From Methylobacterium sp. WL1 (GTDB lineage Bacteria; Pseudomonadota; Alphaproteobacteria; Rhizobiales; Beijerinckiaceae), in NCBI RefSeq assembly GCF_008000895.1, contig NZ_CP042823.1, positions 930,001 through 994,000 of the forward strand: a stretch of 64,000 bases of DNA, given 5' to 3'. Shown one piece after another: positions 1 to 14,253 of the stretch; positions within the stretch are counted from its first letter, which is position 1, and each line of letters starts with the position of its first letter. The notes under the pieces were generated by a model that did no database searches, was not told where the DNA came from, and saw only the letters and a list, made by a program, of their open reading frames with translations. The translations under genes were made by a program, and so were the position numbers.

Positions 1-2973
<2,973 letters not shown>

Positions 2974-2977
<4 letters not shown>

Positions 2978-3200
2978 CTCGCCGCTGAGCCACCTGCCGC
3001 CAGCACCACCGCCCGCGTACCGCCCGGCACGCGGGCGTACAGGTCGATGATGTCCGGGTTCAGGAACCGCACGCAGCCCGAAGACACCATGGTCCCGATG
3101 GTCTGGGGTTCCGTCGTGCTGCGGAAGGGACCGGCGACGCAGGGTGCCGCCGTGGTCGAGGTGCATCCAGGCTGCCCGACGGTGGTTGCCGGCCCCAAGA
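2974..3200 (-). pseudogene. Remnant of an L,D-transpeptidase (YkuD domain)
   Basis: On the minus strand a stretch reads TEPQTIG, then SSGCVRFLNPDIIDLYARVP, then GGTRAVVL. This is the C-terminal half of a YkuD catalytic domain: the S-x-G-C-[IV]-R motif with the active-site Cys is intact. The HGT motif expected just before TEPQTIG is reduced to RSTTEP, which looks like loss of about six bases, and the upstream sequence is scrambled between frames. No full-length reading frame precedes it. It overlaps the dnaE stop codon by a few bases. I infer a decayed gene; a short intact gene is unlikely because about 100 residues of the domain and any signal peptide are missing. Confidence 0.55.
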
Positions 3201-3468
3201 AGCACCGAGCCCCGCAGCCTCAGGACCGCGCCGGACGTCGGCGGCATGATCGAGGAACGCAGCTGATCCTGCCGGATTGACCTGTTGCGGATGTCATCGA
3301 TCGGGGCGTGCGGCGACGCCATTCTGAGAATATTCTTCTCCGGCTATCGAGGTGCCGTAGCTGAAACGTTCCTGCGGGGACGGCAAAAGAAGCTCGGTCG
3401 CAGGCAGGAACATGTATGTCCCTCGCTGGTAGGTCCCATGCGCACCTGGCGCAAACGGAGCTGCCCGC

Positions 3469-4383
3469 ATGTTCATGAAGATCGACCGTCTGCTGACGGA
3501 GCTACCGGAGCCGAAGAAGCCCGAGCCCAACGCAGCCGCCGCCCTGCAGGAACTGCTCGGTGGCAAGTACGGCGAGATGTCGACCCTCGGGAACTACATG
3601 TTCCAGAGCTTCAATTTCCGCAACAAGACCAAACTTCGGCCTTTCTATAGCCTCGTGTCGAGCATCTTCGCTGAAGAGATCGGACACGTCGAACTCGTCT
3701 CGACCGGCATCGCCATGCTGAACAATGGTCCAGGCAACCCGAAGAAGGACGTCGACATCTCCAAGGCACCGTTTGCCGAGATGCAGGATGTCCGCCTCGC
3801 CGGCAGCTTCCTGGCGAATGGCGGCGGCGCGATGCCGATGAATTCCAACGCCGCGTCCTGGAACATGGACATGGTCACGACGACCGGTAACCTGATCATC
3901 GACCTGCTGCACAACTTCCACTTGGAATGCGGTGCCCGTATCCACAAGCTGCGGGTCTACGAGACCATGTCCGAGCCGACCGGCCGGGAAGTCTGTGCCT
4001 ACCTTCTGGTCCGCGGCTCGCTGCACGCCCATGCCTACGCACTGGCCCTGAAGAAGCTCACCGGCGTCGAGATCGAGAAGATGCTGCCGACCCCGAACAT
4101 CGATCTGTCGCGGGTCCCTGAGTGTCAGAAGTACCTCGACGAGGGAAAGCACCGGCGCCTCTACACGTTCAGCGAGGCGGATTATCAGGAAGCTGCCGGC
4201 GTCTGGTCGAACGACGAGGTGGCGCTGCCGGGCGACCCGCCGGGCAACCTCGAAGTGGTTGATGGCTATCCCGAGGGCGGCAAGATTCCGGAACTCGATG
4301 GCAACTACGGGGCCTTCGCGCCGGATTACGCGCCGGAAGAAATCTTCGAGATCGCCAGCAAACTCTACAAGAAGGGGCGCTGA
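3469..4383 (+). CDS. katN: Manganese (non-heme) catalase
   Basis: Predicted dimanganese catalase, 304 residues, the usual length of the KatN group, converting hydrogen peroxide to water and oxygen. The four-helix ferritin-like core shows ligand-type residues in LLGGKYGEMSTLGNYMFQ and FAEEIGHVELVSTGIAML near residues 30-90, then NLIIDLLHNFHLECGARIHK and REVCAYLLVRGSLHAHAYA further on, which supply the second Glu/His set. The start at 3469 has GGAG at 3457-3460, eight bases upstream. The gene stands alone on its strand. GGAAC at 3407-3411 resembles the -35 of an EcfG general-stress promoter, but no convincing GTT -10 follows, so stress control is only a possibility. No signal peptide, so probably cytoplasmic. 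Confidence 0.9.
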   Translation: MFMKIDRLLTELPEPKKPEPNAAAALQELLGGKYGEMSTLGNYMFQSFNFRNKTKLRPFYSLVSSIFAEEIGHVELVSTGIAMLNNGPGNPKKDVDISKAPFAEMQDVRLAGSFLANGGGAMPMNSNAASWNMDMVTTTGNLIIDLLHNFHLECGARIHKLRVYETMSEPTGREVCAYLLVRGSLHAHAYALALKKLTGVEIEKMLPTPNIDLSRVPECQKYLDEGKHRRLYTFSEADYQEAAGVWSNDEVALPGDPPGNLEVVDGYPEGGKIPELDGNYGAFAPDYAPEEIFEIASKLYKKGR

Positions 4384-4732
4384 GTCCGCTCCTCTTGGGG
4401 CCCTTTGCCGGCGCCAAGCCATCAAGGAGGCCGCCCCGGACAGGGTGAAGCGTCTTCGTCTCCTCGGAGCAGGATGTCGAGCCGTCCTGCCTCCCCCTGC
4501 CGGACAGGGCGTTCGGCATCGTGGTCTGGGATTGATCGTTCGATCCCAGACCACCCACGTGTGTCTTGCCGCCGGAGCGCCCGACGGGCAGTGCGGGTTC
4601 GACGGCAGAGTACACCGTCGACGCACGAGACGACGTGCAGCGAGCCACTGTAGCTTGACTCCAGATCCAAGCGCCCGGTGCCTTTGAAGGCCCGACGCTT
4701 AATTCAGATGTCGCAGTCGGTGCCAAGCGCCG
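4384..4732. other. Convergent intergenic region, no gene seen
   Basis: About 350 bases between katN and a convergent secreted-protein gene. Short open frames here lack ribosome sites and family features. The only clear structure is the perfect inverted repeat at 4521-4554, listed separately. Confidence 0.6.
4521..4554. terminator. Strong hairpin, possible bidirectional terminator
   Basis: GTGGTCTGGGAT at 4521-4532 pairs perfectly with ATCCCAGACCAC at 4543-4554, and the next two pairs (T-G, G-C) extend the stem to 14 bp around a six-base loop. It lies between two convergent genes. There is no T tract on either side, so an intrinsic terminator is not certain; an operator or mobile palindrome is possible. 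Confidence 0.5.
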
Positions 4733-5350
4733 TTACGGCACCGCGAGGCAGCTGTTCAGCGCGGCCTTCAACGCTGCCGCATCACCTTCCGCCACCGAGA
4801 AGCTCCCCACCAGGGATTGGTCACCGGCGCGTGGGCTCGTCTGCGTCCAGGTGATTCGGGTCCCGGGCTGGGCAAGCGCCAGGGCGATGCCGCGCAATGG
4901 GTCCTCTCCCCGGTGGCCGCCGGTCACCGTCAGGGTGATCTGCTTGTTGGGATCGGTCGAGACAGCCCCCTTCGCTGCCATCCGCACGGAGCGGACGCTC
5001 CCCGCGCTCGACACCAGGATGCTGGTGAGCGGTGGTCCTCCTCCGTCGAGGCGGGCCACATCGAACCCATCCGCTAAATCCGTGAAGCGCTGGACCGTCA
5101 GGACCGCCGACAGGCCGGCCCCCGCGGGGTCGCAGGCAAGCCGCAGGGTCGCGGGACGCTGACCGGCGCCCAGAGTGGCGTTGCCGGCGAGTTCCACGGC
5201 GCCGGCCATCGGCCGCGACCCGTCCGGCAGGAGAGGCGTCCCCCCGGTCAAGACGTCGGACAGCCGGAAGCCGTGGGGCCAGGGGCCCGCGGCCAGCACT
5301 GCGACCGCAACCACCAGAATCGCCAGAGCCACACCGATCCTCAGCCGCAT
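4733..5350 (-). CDS. Putative secreted or membrane-anchored protein
   Basis: I do not recognise a family. The chosen start (MRLRIGVALAILVVAVAVL) gives 205 residues with an N-terminal hydrophobic segment at residues 4-22, followed by a Gly/Ala/Thr-rich domain likely exported to the periplasm. GAGG lies just upstream of this ATG; the frame stays open further upstream, but that part is charged and low-complexity and looks non-coding. Two Cys residues, one in LRLACDP and one in NSCLAVP at the C terminus, could form a disulphide. It converges on katN and has no partner on its strand. Confidence 0.65.
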   Translation of the reverse strand: MRLRIGVALAILVVAVAVLAAGPWPHGFRLSDVLTGGTPLLPDGSRPMAGAVELAGNATLGAGQRPATLRLACDPAGAGLSAVLTVQRFTDLADGFDVARLDGGGPPLTSILVSSAGSVRSVRMAAKGAVSTDPNKQITLTVTGGHRGEDPLRGIALALAQPGTRITWTQTSPRAGDQSLVGSFSVAEGDAAALKAALNSCLAVP

Positions 5351-5625
5351 CCTGTCCTCGCCCATGGGGATCCTGGGCCGGCGGCATAAAGCATGAGGCG
5401 TGAAAGTCGAATCCAGCCTTTCGGAATCGCCATGCGATTTCAAGGAACTAAGGCGTCCTGCCAGGGTCGCGCGGGAACGGGCTACCCGAGACGATCGCGG
5501 CCGGCCAGCAACGATTCGTTCACCACGATCCATGGAAATGCCCACAACCACAGCCTGTGAGCCTGTCGGCAACTTCGTAAAAACCGATCGATCCTATGCA
5601 CCCTCGCTCAACCCTGAGCGTTGCG

Positions 5626-5769
5626 ATGCGCACCAAGATCCTCCTCGCCCTCACCCTTGTCGTCTATCTCACCACCGGGCGGGCGCCGGGTATCCGCGAG
5701 CCGCGCAACCCGGATACCGAGCATGCGGGCGGCCGTGTGGTGATCGCGATGAAGCGCGCCTGGTCTTGA
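5626..5769 (+). CDS. Small putative secreted protein (47 residues)
   Basis: The frame starts MRTKILLALTLVVYLTTG, a Lys/Arg then hydrophobic stretch typical of a signal peptide or single membrane helix, then a short polar tail ending GGRVVIAMKRAWS. An in-frame ATG ten codons upstream at 5596 is an alternative start. Codon use (GC-rich third positions) matches real genes nearby, and the stop lies three bases from the convergent chaC-like gene. No family recognised. Confidence 0.45.
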   Translation: MRTKILLALTLVVYLTTGRAPGIREPRNPDTEHAGGRVVIAMKRAWS

Positions 5770-5772
5770 GGC

Positions 5773-6477
5773 TCACTGCCGCGCCGCACGGGCCTTGAGC
5801 CGCGCAGCCACGAAGGCCTGAAGGCTCCAGAGGTGGCGGTCGCGGATACCGAGCCGTTCGCAAGCCTCGACGGTCCGGAACAGGTACTCGGCGCTCGGCC
5901 CGGCATGCCCGCGGGCGGCCGCGATCTTGTCAGCGATGTCCGGGTCCGAGAGACGGCCCGCGTAGCGCTCGTTGGCTCGGTTGGCCAGGAAGGTCAGCGC
6001 CGAGACGGTCCCGGCCTCGGTCGCCACCAGCAGCCAACGGGCGACATAGCCGCGGCCGCGCATCTCCCGCCGCCAGACCGGCATCAGCGCCTCGCGGATC
6101 TCCGTCCCCGGCAGACGGAACACGACGCCCTTGCACAGGCCGCCGCGATCCAGCGCCAGGACGAAACCCGGCCGCTCCGGGGTGCCACGGAACCGCCGTT
6201 GGAGCAGACAGAAGCGGCGGTGGAAGCCCCGCACGGTCCCGATCCGGCTCTCGGCCACCGGAAATTCCGGCCGCCACATCAGGGACCCGTAGGCGAACAC
6301 CCAGAGGTCATGCCCCTCCCGCCCGGCCGTGATCGCTTCGAGGCCGGGACGCAGCTCCGCATCGCTGAGCAGCTCGAGTGCGCTCGGATCGTCCGGGACC
6401 GGGGTGGCGTGGGCGCGCACGATCAGATCGAGGCTGAGGTCCAGGGTGCGCGCGTGTATCGAGGGCATGGCCATCAA
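5773..6477 (-). CDS. chaC: ChaC-like gamma-glutamylcyclotransferase
   Basis: Predicted glutathione-specific gamma-glutamylcyclotransferase, cleaving glutathione to 5-oxoproline and Cys-Gly in the cytoplasm. The hallmark VFAYGSLMWRPEF near residues 60-72 forms the substrate-binding loop (YGSL). RGFHRRFCLLQRRFRGTPE and PGFVLALDRGG follow, as in ChaC proteins. At 234 residues it fits the family. The neighbour upstream on the same strand (6488-6889) ends 10 bases before this start, so the two are probably co-transcribed. In a methylotroph, turnover of glutathione would link to formaldehyde and redox handling, but that is inference. Confidence 0.88.
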   Translation of the reverse strand: MMAMPSIHARTLDLSLDLIVRAHATPVPDDPSALELLSDAELRPGLEAITAGREGHDLWVFAYGSLMWRPEFPVAESRIGTVRGFHRRFCLLQRRFRGTPERPGFVLALDRGGLCKGVVFRLPGTEIREALMPVWRREMRGRGYVARWLLVATEAGTVSALTFLANRANERYAGRLSDPDIADKIAAARGHAGPSAEYLFRTVEACERLGIRDRHLWSLQAFVAARLKARAARQ

Positions 6478-6487
6478 CGCGGCCGGC

Positions 6488-6889
6488 TCACCGCGCGTTG
6501 CCGAGGGCGTCCAGTTCCGGGAACGGCTGGCTGCGATGGCCGGTGCAGACCTCGTCGTCGTCGATCACGTCCAGCCGGTCGGCAGCGTAGCGCATCACCG
6601 CCTTGGGCCGCTCGGGCTTGCCGAAGGTCCGGCCGCTCATCCGGCTCGACACGCAGTAGATCGTCCGCCCGCCATCCTCGATCGGCCCGGCGAGCCGGCT
6701 GCCCGCGAAGCGCACCGGCAGCAGCGAGACCGAACCGAAATCGACCTGTTTCAGAGCGAGCGCGGCAAGCCGCTGCTTCAAGGCCGGGGAGGGCGCTTCC
6801 GCGGCAACGGGCTTCGCCGCCTTGTTCGCAGCCCGCGCGCCGGTGAGCGTCAGGGCCAGGACAAGAACCGGAACTGCGGCGCGGCGCAT
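6488..6889 (-). CDS. Putative exported protein, unknown function
   Basis: 133 residues. An N-terminal signal peptide (MRRAAVPVLVLALTLTGARA, cleavage likely after ARA) precedes a Lys/Ala linker and a small domain with one Cys in IYCVSSRMSGR and another in DDDEVCTGH, which could pair in the periplasm. No family recognised. It lies 10 bases upstream of the chaC-like gene on the same strand and is divergent from recO, with about 145 bases for promoters between them. Confidence 0.65.
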   Translation of the reverse strand: MRRAAVPVLVLALTLTGARAANKAAKPVAAEAPSPALKQRLAALALKQVDFGSVSLLPVRFAGSRLAGPIEDGGRTIYCVSSRMSGRTFGKPERPKAVMRYAADRLDVIDDDEVCTGHRSQPFPELDALGNAR

Positions 6890-7034
6890 GGGCGTGATTC
6901 CTTTACGGCCACGCTAAAGCTGCGCCGCCGGCGCGCAAAGGCGGCGTGGCGGCCGAGGAGCGCTTATATGGAGATCTCTTGCGGATCACCGGCGTTCGCC
7001 GACCCGCGCCACGCCCACCGGTCACGGGAACTCG

Positions 7035-7754
7035 ATGCAGTGGACCGACGACGCCCTCGTGCTCGGCTTGCGCCGGCACGGAGAGACCGGCGTCATTCTG
7101 GAAGCGATGACCGAATACCACGGGCGCCATCTCGGCCTCGTGCATGGCGGACGTTCGCGCCGGATGCAGCCAGTGCTTCAGCCCGGCAACCGGGTCCGGC
7201 TGAGCTGGCGGGCGCGGCTCGACGAGGGGCTCGGCGCCTACACTGTGGAGCCGCTGGAATCCCAGGTCTCGCGGATGATCGGGTCGGGCATCGCGCTCTA
7301 CGGGCTCGGCCACATGGCGGCGCTGCTGCGGCTCCTGCCGGAGCGGGATCCGCATCCGGCTCTCTACGAGGCGGCCGGCGTGCTGGTCGAGCACCTCGAC
7401 GACCCGGCCGTCGCGCCGCCCCTGATGGTGCGGTTCGAGCTGGAGATCCTGTCTGAGCTCGGATTCGGCCTCGACCTGACTGCCTGCGCAGCGACCGGCG
7501 GCAACGACGCGCTGGCCTACGTCTCGCCGAAGAGCGGCCGGGCGGTCAGCGCCTCGGCTGGGGAGCCGTTTCGCGATCGGCTGCTGGCGCTGCCGACCTT
7601 CCTGCACGCGGGCGGATCCCCGGGGCCGGACGGTGTTGCCCAAGGGTTTACCTTGACGGGATACTTCCTCGACCGGCACGTCTGGGGTCCGCGCGGCCTC
7701 GCCGCGCCGGAAGAGCGCGCACGATTCGTTGCGCTCGGTCACGAGGCCGAGTAA
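7035..7754 (+). CDS. recO: DNA repair protein RecO
   Basis: Recombination mediator that helps load RecA on SSB-coated gaps (RecFOR pathway). The protein has 239 residues, the usual size. The N-terminal OB fold begins [20 protein letters not shown], the classic RecO opening, and [20 protein letters not shown] follows. The helical C-terminal domain contains [20 protein letters not shown], matching the family's conserved 'LELLxxLGFGLDLxxCA' region. The zinc Cys cluster seen in some RecO proteins is reduced to a single Cys here. The gene precedes parC after 160 bases that hold a palindrome. Confidence 0.95.
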   Translation: MQWTDDALVLGLRRHGETGVILEAMTEYHGRHLGLVHGGRSRRMQPVLQPGNRVRLSWRARLDEGLGAYTVEPLESQVSRMIGSGIALYGLGHMAALLRLLPERDPHPALYEAAGVLVEHLDDPAVAPPLMVRFELEILSELGFGLDLTACAATGGNDALAYVSPKSGRAVSASAGEPFRDRLLALPTFLHAGGSPGPDGVAQGFTLTGYFLDRHVWGPRGLAAPEERARFVALGHEAE

Positions 7755-7818
7755 TGTTCGCTTTATGTTCTAGAGACGGCCGAGCCGGGGGCGACTGAGC
7801 CCCGGTTGAAACCAACCC

Positions 7819-7856
7819 CGTCATTCCGGGCTCGCCGACGGCGCCACGGAATGACG
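7819..7856. repeat. Short palindrome between recO and parC
   Basis: CGTCATTCCG at 7819-7828 and CGGAATGACG at 7847-7856 are perfect inverted copies around an 18-base loop that is itself GC-rich. No T tract follows. It looks like a dispersed intergenic palindrome, and may also act as an mRNA 3' end for recO. Confidence 0.5.
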
Positions 7857-7914
7857 AATCGCGCGTTGAGGCGGTGCTGCCGGTCGGCGGCCCTGCCCTG
7901 AGACAGGAGCCGTC

Positions 7915-10161
7915 ATGGGCCAGCCCTTCGAGCCGCCGTCCGGCGACGGGATCGAGAGCGTCGAGCTGAAATCCGCGCTGGAAGAGCGCTACCTCGCCTA
8001 TGCGCTCTCCACGATCATGCACCGGGCGCTGCCGGATGCCCGCGACGGGCTGAAGCCCGTGCACCGGCGCATCCTGTACGGCATGCGGCTGCTTCGCCTC
8101 GACCCGAACACCGCGCACAAGAAATGCGCCAAGATCGTCGGCGACGTGATGGGTGACTTCCACCCACACGGCGACCAGGCGATCTACGACGCGCTGGTGC
8201 GGCTCTCTCAGGACTTCGCGCAGCGCTATCCGCTGGTCGACGGGCAGGGCAATTTCGGCAATATCGACGGCGACGGCCCGGCCGCCTACCGCTACACGGA
8301 GGCCCGGCTCACCGAGGTCGCGCGGCTGCTGCTCGACGGGATCGACGAGGACACGGTTGATTTCCGCCCGTCCTACAACGGCGAGAAAGACGAGCCGGTG
8401 GTGCTGCCGGCGGCCTTCCCGAACCTGCTGGCCAACGGCAGCCAGGGCATCGCGGTCGGCATGGCGACCTCGATCCCGCCCCACAACGCCGCCGAGCTGT
8501 GCGACGCGGCGCTCTACCTGATCAGCCATCCTGGGGCGACGTCAGCGCAGCTCAACAGCTTCGTCCAGGGGCCGGACTTCCCGACCGGCGGCATCCTGGT
8601 CGATTCGGCGGAGTCGATCACCGAGGCCTACCGGACCGGCCGCGGCGCCTTCCGGGTCCGGGCCCGGTGGCACAAGGAGGATCTCGGCCGCGGCACCTGG
8701 AACATCATCGTCACCGAGATCCCGTACGGCATCCCGAAGGGCCGGCTGATCGAGAAGATGGCAGAGCTTCTCCAGGAGAAGAAGCTGCCGCTGCTGGCCG
8801 ACGTACGCGACGAGTCGGCCGAGGACGTCCGCGTTGTGCTGGAGCCGCGCTCGCGCACGGTCGATCCCGTGATCCTGATGGAATCGCTGTTCCGGCTGAC
8901 CGAGCTGGAAGCCCGCATCCCGCTCAACCTCAACGTCCTGGTCGGCGGCCTCGTGCCGAAGGTGATCGGGCTCACCGAATGCCTGCGGGAATGGGTCGAC
9001 CATCGCCGCGTGGTGCTCCAGCGCCGCTCGCGCCATCGCCTCGGGCAGATCGACAGGCGCCTGGAGATCCTCGGCGGACTGCTGATCGTCTATCTCGACC
9101 TCGACGAGGTGATCCGCATCATCCGCGAGGAGGACGAGCCGAAGCCGGCCCTGATGGCCCGGTTCGAGCTGACCGAGATCCAGGCCAACGCGATCCTCGA
9201 CACGCGCCTCCGGTCCTTGCGAAAGCTCGAAGAGATGGAGCTGAAGCGCGAACTGGACGCACTCACCGCCGAGAAGGCGGAGATCGATGCGCTGCTCGCC
9301 TCCGAGCCAGCGCAATGGAAGGCGATCCAAGCCCAGATCCGCGCCGTGAAAAAAACCTTCGGGCCGGAGACCAAGCTGGGCAAGCGCCGCACCACGCTCG
9401 CGAGCCCGCCGGATGTCGGCGGCATCGATTTCACGGCAGCCTTGGTCGAGCGCGAGCCGATCACCGTGATCGTCTCGAACAAGGGCTGGATCCGGGCGCT
9501 CAAGGGGCACGTCGCCGACCTGTCAGGGGTGGCGTTCAAGGGTGACGACGGCCTGAAGATCGCCTTCCCGAGCGAGACCACTCAAAAGATCCTGCTGCTC
9601 GCCTCGAACGGTAAAGTGTTCACCATCGAGGCGTCGAAGCTGCCGGGCGGGCGCGGCTTCGGCGATCCGGTGCGGCTGATGGTCGATCTCGACGACGGCA
9701 CCGAGGTGGTGGCCGCGCTGCCCTACAAGCCGGAGACCAAGCTTCTGATCGTGGGCTCGGATGGGCGCGGCTTCGTGGCGCCGTCGGACGCGCTGGTGGC
9801 CAACACCCGCAAGGGCAAGGGCGTGCTCGGCCTCGACGGCGACGCGGCGGCCGTGGTGCTCGTCCCCGCCGACGGCGATCACGTCGCGGTGGTCAACACC
9901 GAGAAGCTGCTGCTGATCTTCCCGATCTCGGAGGTGGCCGAACTCTCCCGGGGCAAGGGCGTCCGGCTCCAGCGCTGCCGCAGCGGCGGCCTCACCGACG
10001 CGCACGTCTTCCGGCTGGCCGACGGTCTGCCCTGGCAGGACGGCTCACCCGAGGGGCGGCTCGCCAACGCGTCGGTTCTCGAGAAATGGCTGGGTCACCG
10101 CGGCGAGGTCGGCCTGATGATGGCGCGCAGCTTCCCGAAATTCGAGCGGTTCGGGCGGTGA
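7915..10161 (+). CDS. parC: DNA topoisomerase IV subunit A
   Basis: Catalytic breakage-reunion subunit that decatenates daughter chromosomes with ParE. It has 748 residues, matching alphaproteobacterial ParC. The N-terminal winged-helix domain holds [20 protein letters not shown] and the active-site tyrosine region [12 protein letters not shown]. The quinolone-pocket positions equal to E. coli Ser80 and Glu84 are Gln and Asp here, which I believe is common in this class. A coiled-coil region (residues about 360-490) leads to a degenerate six-bladed beta-pinwheel C-terminal domain. No GyrA-box is visible, which favours ParC over GyrA. The start is ATG at 7915, with a possible weak GGAG (7906-7909) two bases short of ideal spacing. 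Confidence 0.95.
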   Translation: MGQPFEPPSGDGIESVELKSALEERYLAYALSTIMHRALPDARDGLKPVHRRILYGMRLLRLDPNTAHKKCAKIVGDVMGDFHPHGDQAIYDALVRLSQDFAQRYPLVDGQGNFGNIDGDGPAAYRYTEARLTEVARLLLDGIDEDTVDFRPSYNGEKDEPVVLPAAFPNLLANGSQGIAVGMATSIPPHNAAELCDAALYLISHPGATSAQLNSFVQGPDFPTGGILVDSAESITEAYRTGRGAFRVRARWHKEDLGRGTWNIIVTEIPYGIPKGRLIEKMAELLQEKKLPLLADVRDESAEDVRVVLEPRSRTVDPVILMESLFRLTELEARIPLNLNVLVGGLVPKVIGLTECLREWVDHRRVVLQRRSRHRLGQIDRRLEILGGLLIVYLDLDEVIRIIREEDEPKPALMARFELTEIQANAILDTRLRSLRKLEEMELKRELDALTAEKAEIDALLASEPAQWKAIQAQIRAVKKTFGPETKLGKRRTTLASPPDVGGIDFTAALVEREPITVIVSNKGWIRALKGHVADLSGVAFKGDDGLKIAFPSETTQKILLLASNGKVFTIEASKLPGGRGFGDPVRLMVDLDDGTEVVAALPYKPETKLLIVGSDGRGFVAPSDALVANTRKGKGVLGLDGDAAAVVLVPADGDHVAVVNTEKLLLIFPISEVAELSRGKGVRLQRCRSGGLTDAHVFRLADGLPWQDGSPEGRLANASVLEKWLGHRGEVGLMMARSFPKFERFGR

Positions 10162-11138
10162 GGGGCAGCATTACCGCTCGCGCACAAAAGCCTCGTCGGC
10201 GGCCCAGAGATGCTGGGCCGCGTAGGCTCTGAACGGGCGCCATGCCTCGGCCCGGGCGAGGAGTGCGGCCGGGCTGGGACGGCCGGTGGCGGTCTCGAGG
10301 GCGCGGAGAAGGCCAATGTCGCCCACCGGCAGGGCGTCCGGCAGCTTGAGCGCCCGCATGGCGATGTACTGCGCGGTCCAGGGGCCGATCCCGCGGATCG
10401 CCGTGAAGCGCAGCACCGCATCCTCCAGGGTCCCGGCCGGGGCGAACAGGTCCGGGTTCGCGAGCGCGGCGGCCGCCAGCGCCCGGATCGCTGCGCCGCG
10501 GGCGCGGGGCATGTTCAGCGCGAGCGCCACGTCGGCCTCGACCAGTTGAAGCGGCGTCGGAAAGACATGGGTCAGGCTGCCCGCCGGCTCTGCCAGCGGC
10601 GTCCCGAATGCGGCGACCAGCTTTCCGGCGAGCCGGATCGCGGCCTGAACCGAGACCTGCTGGCCGAGGATCGCCCGGCATCCGGTCTCGAACGGGTCCC
10701 ACGCGCCGGGCAGCCGCAATCCTGGCCGGGCCGCCACGAGTCCGGCCAGGGTAGGGTCTCGGGACAGGCAGGCCGCGATCGCGGCCGGATCGGCGTCGCA
10801 ATCGAACAGGCGGCGGAGGCGCTCGGCGACCTCAATCCCGGACGTGACGTCGAGGCCCTGGAGCGTCGCGTCCAGGCCGGCATCGCCGAACGCGACCGCG
10901 ACGATGCCGGGCCGTCCGCCGATGCAGACCGTGCGCGCGTAGGATTGCGCGCCGGGCTCGGCCGCTTCGACCCCAAGGATGGCTCGCTTCGCCAGGAAGG
11001 CGCGGATCGACGGCCAATCATAGGGTTGCCGACAAGGGATGCGGAGCGTGACGACCGCCCCGCTGACCAGGACCGGCCAAAGCGAGAGGGGCGGCCCTTC
11101 GGCCGCCCCCGGTGTCGCTTCGGGTTCGATGGCTCGGC

Positions 11139-12428
<1,290 letters not shown>

Positions 12429-12570
12429 GGAACGTGGACCCTTCTCTGGCGACGTGGCGGATGCCGGCCTCGGGCTGCCCGAGTCGACCCCGGGGCCGGA
12501 GCACGCCGCGCGTCATGTTGCGGGTGCTCACAGGCCATGGGTTACCCAAACGGCAGTGCAGCAGCAACGG

Positions 12571-12588
12571 GGTCGGTGACAACCGACC
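12571..12588. terminator. Small hairpin between gltX and gltA
   Basis: GGTCGGT at 12571-12577 pairs with ACCGACC at 12582-12588 across a GACA loop, about 70 bases past the gltX stop. No T tract is present, so a terminator role for gltX is only likely from position. Confidence 0.3.
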
Positions 12589-12656
12589 GCCATCGCCAAG
12601 CAAAATCCAGTACCAAGCGAAATCCGGGCCGAGGCGCGCAGTTCCTTCCCGCCCGC

Positions 12657-14084
12657 TCAGCCCTGCGGCACCTGATCGGCGAGGCGCGCCAGGGTCTCGG
12701 ATCGTCCGAGCACCGCCATCACGTCGAACAGGGGCGGGGAGGTGGTGCGGCCGGTGAGTGCGGCCCGCAGGGGCTGGGCCACCTGCCCAAGCTTGCACCC
12801 GGCTGTCTCCGCATACTGACGCACCGCACCCTCGGTCGCCGCCGCGCTCCACTCGGGCAGCGACTGGAGATCCGGCAGCACCCCAGCCAGACGCGCCCGG
12901 CCCTCGTCGGACAGGAGCGTCCGGGCCTTGTCGTCGAGCACCAGGGGACGCTGGGCGGTGAGGTAATAGGCGCTGTCGAGCAGTTCGATCAGTGTCTTGG
13001 CCCGCTCTTTCAGGCCCGGCATGGCCTGGATCAGCTGGTCCTTGAGGGCTGGCTGGAGCGTCGCCGGGAGGCCGCGCTCCGGGCCGACGTTCGGCAGGAT
13101 CGTCTCGAGCGCGGCGACCAGATCCGCATCGGCGCTGCCTCGGATGTAGAGTCCGTTGAGGTTGGCGAGCTTGGCGAAGTCGAACCGCGCCGCCGAGCGC
13201 CCCACTGCGCGGAGATCGAAGGCCGTGATCATCTCGTCGGTGGAGAACACCTCCTGGTCGCCGTGGCTCCAGCCCAGTCGCACGAGGTAGTTGCGCAGCG
13301 CCTCCGGCAGGTAGCCGAGGTCGCGGTAGGCCTCGACCCCGAGCGCCCCGTGGCGCTTCGACAGCTTCGCCCCGTCGGCGCCGTGGATCAGCGGGATATG
13401 GGCCATCCTGGGGATGTCCCAGCCGAGCGCAGAGAAGATCTGGCTCTGCCGGGCCGCGTTGGTGAGGTGGTCGTCGCCGCGGATGACCTGGGTGACGCCC
13501 ATGTCGTGGTCGTCGACCACGACGGCGAGCATGTAGGTCGGCGTCCCGTCCGAGCGCAGCAGGACGAGGTCGTCGAGATCGCGGTTGGCCCAGGTCACCC
13601 GCCCCTGCACGGCATCCTCGACCACCGTCTCGCCCTCGATGGGCGCTCGCAGCCGGATCACCGGCCTGACCCCGGCAGGAGCCTCGGACGGGTCGCGATC
13701 GCGCCACCGCCCGTCGTAGCGCGGGGCCCGGCCCTCGGCTCGGGCGGTCTCCCGCATCTGCGTCAGTTCCTCCGCGGAGGCGTAGCAATGGTAGGCGCGG
13801 CCGGCGGCCAGCAGCTCCTCGGCGACCGCGCGATGGCGCTCGGCGCGGGCGAACTGGAAGACCACGTCCCCGTCCCAATCGAGGCCGAGCCAGGACAGGC
13901 CGTCGAGGATCGCGTCGATCGCGCCCTTGGTCGAGCGTTCCCGGTCGGTATCCTCGATGCGCAGCAGCATCTTGCCGCCGGTGTGGCGGGCGTACAGCCA
14001 ATTGAACAGCGCCGTGCGGGCACCGCCGATATGGAGGTATCCGGTGGGCGAGGGGGCGAAGCGCGTGACGACGGCTGAGGACAT
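12657..14084 (-). CDS. gltX: Glutamate-tRNA ligase
   Basis: Charges tRNA-Glu (and possibly tRNA-Gln in organisms using the transamidation route). It has 475 residues. The Rossmann fold opens with [20 protein letters not shown], containing the HIGH-type motif (HIGG), then [12 protein letters not shown]. The second class-I motif appears as [20 protein letters not shown] (KLSKR in place of KMSKS). The C-terminal anticodon-binding helices follow. The start is ATG at 14084 ([12 protein letters not shown]); the frame stays open upstream but is low-complexity and runs into comEC on the other strand. Alphaproteobacteria often carry two gltX copies; which one this is cannot be told here. Confidence 0.96.
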   Translation of the reverse strand: MSSAVVTRFAPSPTGYLHIGGARTALFNWLYARHTGGKMLLRIEDTDRERSTKGAIDAILDGLSWLGLDWDGDVVFQFARAERHRAVAEELLAAGRAYHCYASAEELTQMRETARAEGRAPRYDGRWRDRDPSEAPAGVRPVIRLRAPIEGETVVEDAVQGRVTWANRDLDDLVLLRSDGTPTYMLAVVVDDHDMGVTQVIRGDDHLTNAARQSQIFSALGWDIPRMAHIPLIHGADGAKLSKRHGALGVEAYRDLGYLPEALRNYLVRLGWSHGDQEVFSTDEMITAFDLRAVGRSAARFDFAKLANLNGLYIRGSADADLVAALETILPNVGPERGLPATLQPALKDQLIQAMPGLKERAKTLIELLDSAYYLTAQRPLVLDDKARTLLSDEGRARLAGVLPDLQSLPEWSAAATEGAVRQYAETAGCKLGQVAQPLRAALTGRTTSPPLFDVMAVLGRSETLARLADQVPQG

Positions 14085-14253
14085 CGGGCCGATATGTTCG
14101 GGGGCGAAGGGCGACGGGGCGGTGCAGGGCGTCAGGGCGGCGCCCGTCGCACGGCGTGGCGCCCGTAGCACGAAGCGTCCGCTGTAGCACGGGCCGACGG
14201 GTGCGTTAAGAATCCCCGGCCGGGACTTGGTCGTCCGGCACGGGGCGGGGCGG

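Noticed and set aside
3285..3650. Plus-strand open frame overlapping the katN start
   Set aside because: Out of frame with the clear catalase sequence and without a ribosome site.
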